A stretch of DNA of 64,000 nucleotides. Origin: Chloroflexota bacterium. GTDB taxonomy: Bacteria; Chloroflexota; UBA6077; FW602-bin22; CADDYW01. Shown piece by piece: positions 61,518-64,000 of this stretch. Position numbers and translations under genes: made by a program. Positions within the stretch are counted from its first letter, which is position 1; the number at the start of each line of letters is the position of its first letter. The stretch is taken from positions 31,591-95,590 of the forward strand of contig CADDYW010000009.1 in the NCBI GenBank assembly GCA_902810745.1, read 5' to 3'. The notes beneath the pieces are model-generated. The model had not been told where the DNA came from. It saw only the letters and a list, made by a program, of their open reading frames with translations, and made no database searches.

Positions 61518-62867
61518 TTACAGCGATCGGTCGTGATCGAAGAACACGAGACCTGTCACCGGCTTCGGGTAGAAGTAGGTCGTCTTCTGAGGCATACGCT
61601 GCCCCGCTCGTGCTGCCGCGCGGATCTGCTCGATCGGGGTCGGGTTCAGGAGGACGGCGATCTGGGCGTGCCCGGTCTTAACAGCGCGCGCGGCCTCCTC
61701 GATATCCCGCGTGTACTGAATGCGTGCGCCGGCTTCAACATCGTGCGCGGTCAGGCCGAACACCGGCTCCAGGATCAGACGCTGCAAGATCACGGTATCG
61801 AGCGAGCGTAGCACCTCCGGAACGTCGGCCAGCTCTATCGCAGCGTCGGAAGAGCGGCGAAGTGTCAGGCGGTGGCACGCCCCCGGCTCGAGTCCGAGTA
61901 ACGTGAAGGAGGGCCGCGGCGACCCGACCGCAGTCGTGTGGCCAGCTGCCTCGAGAACCGCGGACACGGGCATCCTGCCGCCGTCGAGCGGGACGCGCTC
62001 GATCTCGAAGTACCTGCTCAGGAGGGTAAGGGTCTGCTCACGATCGATCGGCTGGAGTCCTCGAAGCAGTCGGTGCGTGGGCTGGACGATCACCCCCGGA
62101 TCCTCGAGATCCACAAGTGTCATCAGTACGAACTCAGACGCGGCCTCCGTGGCTGCACCGGCGGCACGCATGCGGTCGCGGTAGGCCAGGGCCGTCTCAT
62201 ACCGATGGTGACCATCGGCGATAAAGATCTGCAGCGGACGGAAAGCGGTGGCAAGGCGTGCGACCAGAGCCGGATCGGCAAACTGCCAGATGAGGTGCTC
62301 GGTCGCCGCGGCGGCAACGTCGCCGGGCCCCAGCGTGAACCGCACGGTTGGCGGCGTCTTCGCGACGGAGGCGAGAGCTTCGCGGATGACGCCCGGATCG
62401 TCGTACAAGCCGAGGAGTGGGCTGAACTGGACGTGAGTCGCCGCGATCAGGTTGAGCCGATCGGCCTTGGGTCCAGGCATCGTGTACTCGTGGGGGAGGA
62501 TGATCTGCTCCTCCCAATCGGCGAGTTTCACCGCCGCGAAGAGACTCCGTCGTGCTCGCGGTCTCCCCTCGCTCTCGAAATGCTCCTCGTAGAGATAGAA
62601 GCTTGGCGCACCCTCGACACGCAGGACGCCGTCCTCGAGCCACCGACGATACGTATTCGCAGCCTCACTGTAACGATCGCGATGCGCCGAGTCGACGGGA
62701 GGGTCGCGCGGGAGCTCGAGGCGCACCACATTGTAGGCACTGCGGCTGTAATACTCCTCCTGCGCTTCTGGAGTGATGATATCGTACGGAGCGGCTACGA
62801 CCCGGGCGAGGTCGCCGACAACCTCGGGTCTGAAGCGAACGCCGGAAAATGGGCGAATCTCGGCCAC
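61518..62867 (-). CDS. DUF1015 family protein
   Basis: The 449-residue protein has the DUF1015 hallmarks: RPFSGVRFRPEVVGDLARVV at the start, APYDIITPEAQEEYYSRSAY with NVVRLELPRD, the FIADGHHRYETALAYRDRMR segment and the C-terminal ..RMPQKTTYFYPKPVTG. The family is widespread in bacteria and archaea and its reaction is unknown; the conserved DGHHRY segment resembles a ParB-like kinase fold only loosely. GTG 62867 is placed eight bases after AGGAGG; GTG 62876 is in frame but abuts it. Confidence 0.92.
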   Translation of the reverse strand: MAEIRPFSGVRFRPEVVGDLARVVAAPYDIITPEAQEEYYSRSAYNVVRLELPRDPPVDSAHRDRYSEAANTYRRWLEDGVLRVEGAPSFYLYEEHFESEGRPRARRSLFAAVKLADWEEQIILPHEYTMPGPKADRLNLIAATHVQFSPLLGLYDDPGVIREALASVAKTPPTVRFTLGPGDVAAAATEHLIWQFADPALVARLATAFRPLQIFIADGHHRYETALAYRDRMRAAGAATEAASEFVLMTLVDLEDPGVIVQPTHRLLRGLQPIDREQTLTLLSRYFEIERVPLDGGRMPVSAVLEAAGHTTAVGSPRPSFTLLGLEPGACHRLTLRRSSDAAIELADVPEVLRSLDTVILQRLILEPVFGLTAHDVEAGARIQYTRDIEEAARAVKTGHAQIAVLLNPTPIEQIRAAARAGQRMPQKTTYFYPKPVTGLVFFDHDRSL

Positions 62868-62880
62868 GACTTCCACCTCC

Positions 62881-63249
62881 TCACCTCAAAAGCTCGGTCA
62901 ATGTCTCCAGCAGCCGCTGATTGCTGATCCACTGATCTGCCCCTGCCTCGAGTGCAGCCGTGCGTGCCGAGAGGTCCCGGTGGGGCCCGAAGACGATAAT
63001 TCGCTCGACGTTTGCTACCCGAGCGCGCCGGATGACGTCACGCGTCTCGATACCGCGTGCGTCGAGGTCGATCAGCACGATCCGAGGACGATAGGTGACG
63101 AGCAGGCGCGCGAGCTCGTCGGACGACCGCGCGATGGCGACAGATCTGCCGCTCCGCTGGGCGAGCGCACTGATTCGCGACGCGAAAAAGAGATCGGGAG
63201 CGACCGCGAGCAGATCCAGCGCGTGGAGCTCTGAAGATGGTTCGATCAT
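62881..63249 (-). CDS. Degenerate receiver-like protein
   Basis: The 122-residue protein looks like a receiver domain without its active site. RIVLIDLDARGIETRDV matches the beta-3 strand and its Asp, and ALEAGADQWISNQRLLETL matches the last part of the fold, but the conserved Lys and the N-terminal acid pair are replaced (LLAVAPDLFFASRI; WISNQ). The ATG at 63249 lies seven bases after a TAGAAT box, so the transcript may be leaderless. It lies 13 bases upstream of the DUF1015 start and is probably cotranscribed with it. Role unknown. Confidence 0.75.
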   Translation of the reverse strand: MIEPSSELHALDLLAVAPDLFFASRISALAQRSGRSVAIARSSDELARLLVTYRPRIVLIDLDARGIETRDVIRRARVANVERIIVFGPHRDLSARTAALEAGADQWISNQRLLETLTELLR

Positions 63250-63255
63250 AGCTAG

Positions 63256-63261
63256 ATTCTA
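63256..63261 (-). promoter_or_regulatory. -10 box of the degenerate receiver / DUF1015 genes, apparently leaderless
   Basis: On the minus strand TAGAAT is followed by six bases and then the ATG, the same spacing as at 20318-20330. No clear -35. Confidence 0.45.
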
Positions 63262-63350
63262 CACGAGGCTATGCCGGTTCAGCACGCCTGGCGAGGCGGC
63301 ACGATTGATGCACGGCAGAACGCCTGAATGCCTGGAAGAGGTGAAGGCGG

Positions 63351-63671
63351 ATGGGACACCGAGGTCTATCCCAGCAGGTCGAGCAGCTCCGTGAGCAGAT
63401 CGATCGGCTCAAGAGCAGTCTCGACCAGACGATGCAATCGATCGAGGACGTCAGCTCGAAGACGAGTGAGCTCGCCCAGGAGGCCCGACAGGTCGTTGAT
63501 GTCCTCGGCGAAGGCCGGCCGACGGGCGCACCGTGGGGTCTTTTGCTGACACTAGCCGCGGGTGCCGGGATCGTCTGGCTGATCTCGCCGGAGACGATCA
63601 CGTCGATCGGCGACTTCTTGAAGTCCCAGCTCCAGGGCGTGACGGGCTCGCCGCAGCGCCCCACGAGCTGA
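63351..63671 (+). CDS. Small membrane-anchored coiled-coil protein
   Basis: The 106-residue protein has an N-terminal coiled coil (QQVEQLREQIDRLKSSLDQT.. to ..ELAQEARQVVDVL) and one membrane segment (GLLLTLAAGAGIVWLI), then a short tail. The ATG has GAGGTGA about 7-10 bases upstream. No family recognised; a scaffolding role is possible but unproved. Confidence 0.75.
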   Translation: MGHRGLSQQVEQLREQIDRLKSSLDQTMQSIEDVSSKTSELAQEARQVVDVLGEGRPTGAPWGLLLTLAAGAGIVWLISPETITSIGDFLKSQLQGVTGSPQRPTS

Positions 63672-63815
63672 CCGCCGCGATGGTCCCCGTCGGGGCGCGG
63701 CCGTGAGCGAACGGACTGCGGCACCTACCCGGCCCTTGTCCCGAGAGGCGTTTCGCCGCGGCAAGCGACCTACCGATGCACGGGCACTGCATGCCAGGAT
63801 CGGATAAAAGTGACG

Positions 63816-63855
63816 GGGCAAGGGAGCCGCAGGAGGCCCCGTACGTCCCTTGCCC
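63816..63855. terminator. Hairpin after the small coiled-coil gene
   Basis: GGGCAAGGGA (63816-63825) pairs perfectly with TCCCTTGCCC (63846-63855) around a 20-base loop, followed by TGTTA. The T tract is poor, so termination is only likely. Confidence 0.5.
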
Positions 63856-63877
63856 TGTTACCCCCGACCTGGCCTAT

Positions 63878-64000
63878 AGCATCGAGCAGAAAGGTTGAAC
63901 TATCGGGCAGACGGCTGTCTCCCTCTCCCCGTGGGAGAGGGCCGGGGTGAGGGCGTGGATCCGCGGCGCACGGTCTGCGACCCTCACCCTTACCCTCTCC
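63878..64000 (+). repeat. Dispersed GC-rich intergenic repeat, copy 3 (runs to the window edge)
   Basis: AGCATCGAGCAGAAAGGTTG opens the copy. It has the intact palindrome CCCTCTCCC-CGT-GGGAGAGGG (63921-63941), then GGGGTGAGGGCGTGG, CCGCGGCGCACGG and TCTGCGACCCTCACCC, closing with ACCCTCTCC at the edge. This copy is the closest to copy 2. Confidence 0.85.

Overview
The window is one GC-rich, densely coded bacterial chromosome segment. It holds about 53 protein genes I can support, no rRNA or tRNA gene that I can see, and no prophage, integrase, transposase or CRISPR array. The best guess at origin is Chloroflexota, perhaps near Thermomicrobia. The clues are a secreted protein with two 'YFPETGH...GYP.TE' repeats that I associate with that phylum, a HemQ-type (coproporphyrin-dependent) heme pathway, an HspR repressor, an archaeal-type S-adenosylmethionine synthetase, and several starts that look leaderless. 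This is inference from gene content, not a database result.

Left part (1-17.7 kb). A DUF1998-type helicase runs off the left edge and is followed by a BON-domain protein. An XRE-NYN-winged-helix protein points away from purC-purS. The histidine genes hisD-hisC-hisB are divergent from hisS, which has an extended -10 promoter. Next come signalling genes: a DegS-like kinase with its NarL-like regulator, a receiver-only protein, and a membrane protein that has a kinase phosphoacceptor helix but no ATPase domain. Lon protease lies downstream of hspR, which has a near-consensus promoter.

Middle (17.7-36.3 kb). Here are a single-chain transketolase, an AI-2E/PerM-like permease with fmt, a small unknown protein, an intramembrane protease with CBS domains, a PfpI-family protein and a DUF1992 protein. 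They are followed by an ABC-2 exporter whose leader carries a strong promoter, a 29-codon upstream reading frame with a good Shine-Dalgarno, and an intrinsic terminator. After that come fabF, an archaeal-type metK, a 52-residue charged protein, a zinc-type dehydrogenase, and ileS behind a T-box leader, overlapped by galE.

Right part (36.3-64 kb). A sugar-type ABC importer lacks an ATPase gene here. Then follow a HAD hydrolase, an MFS exporter with a PadR regulator, endonuclease IV with hemQ, a nitroreductase, a methylmalonate-semialdehyde dehydrogenase, an alpha/beta hydrolase, a Kelch-repeat protein and a CocE-type hydrolase. A long co-directional run (52.4-61.1 kb) joins a HlyD-like adaptor, MacB-like ATPase and permease, a secreted beta-propeller protein, a PhoB/PhoR-type pair and an HtrA protease. 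It looks like one envelope-associated unit. The end holds a DUF1015 protein, a degenerate receiver protein and a small membrane coiled-coil protein.

Three copies of a roughly 120-140 bp GC-rich palindromic intergenic repeat lie near 18.0, 61.2 and 63.9 kb. The observations I rate highest are the leader of the ABC exporter, the XRE-NYN-winged-helix protein, the 52.4-61.1 kb efflux/sensing/protease unit, and the split signalling proteins at 13.1-14.7 kb.
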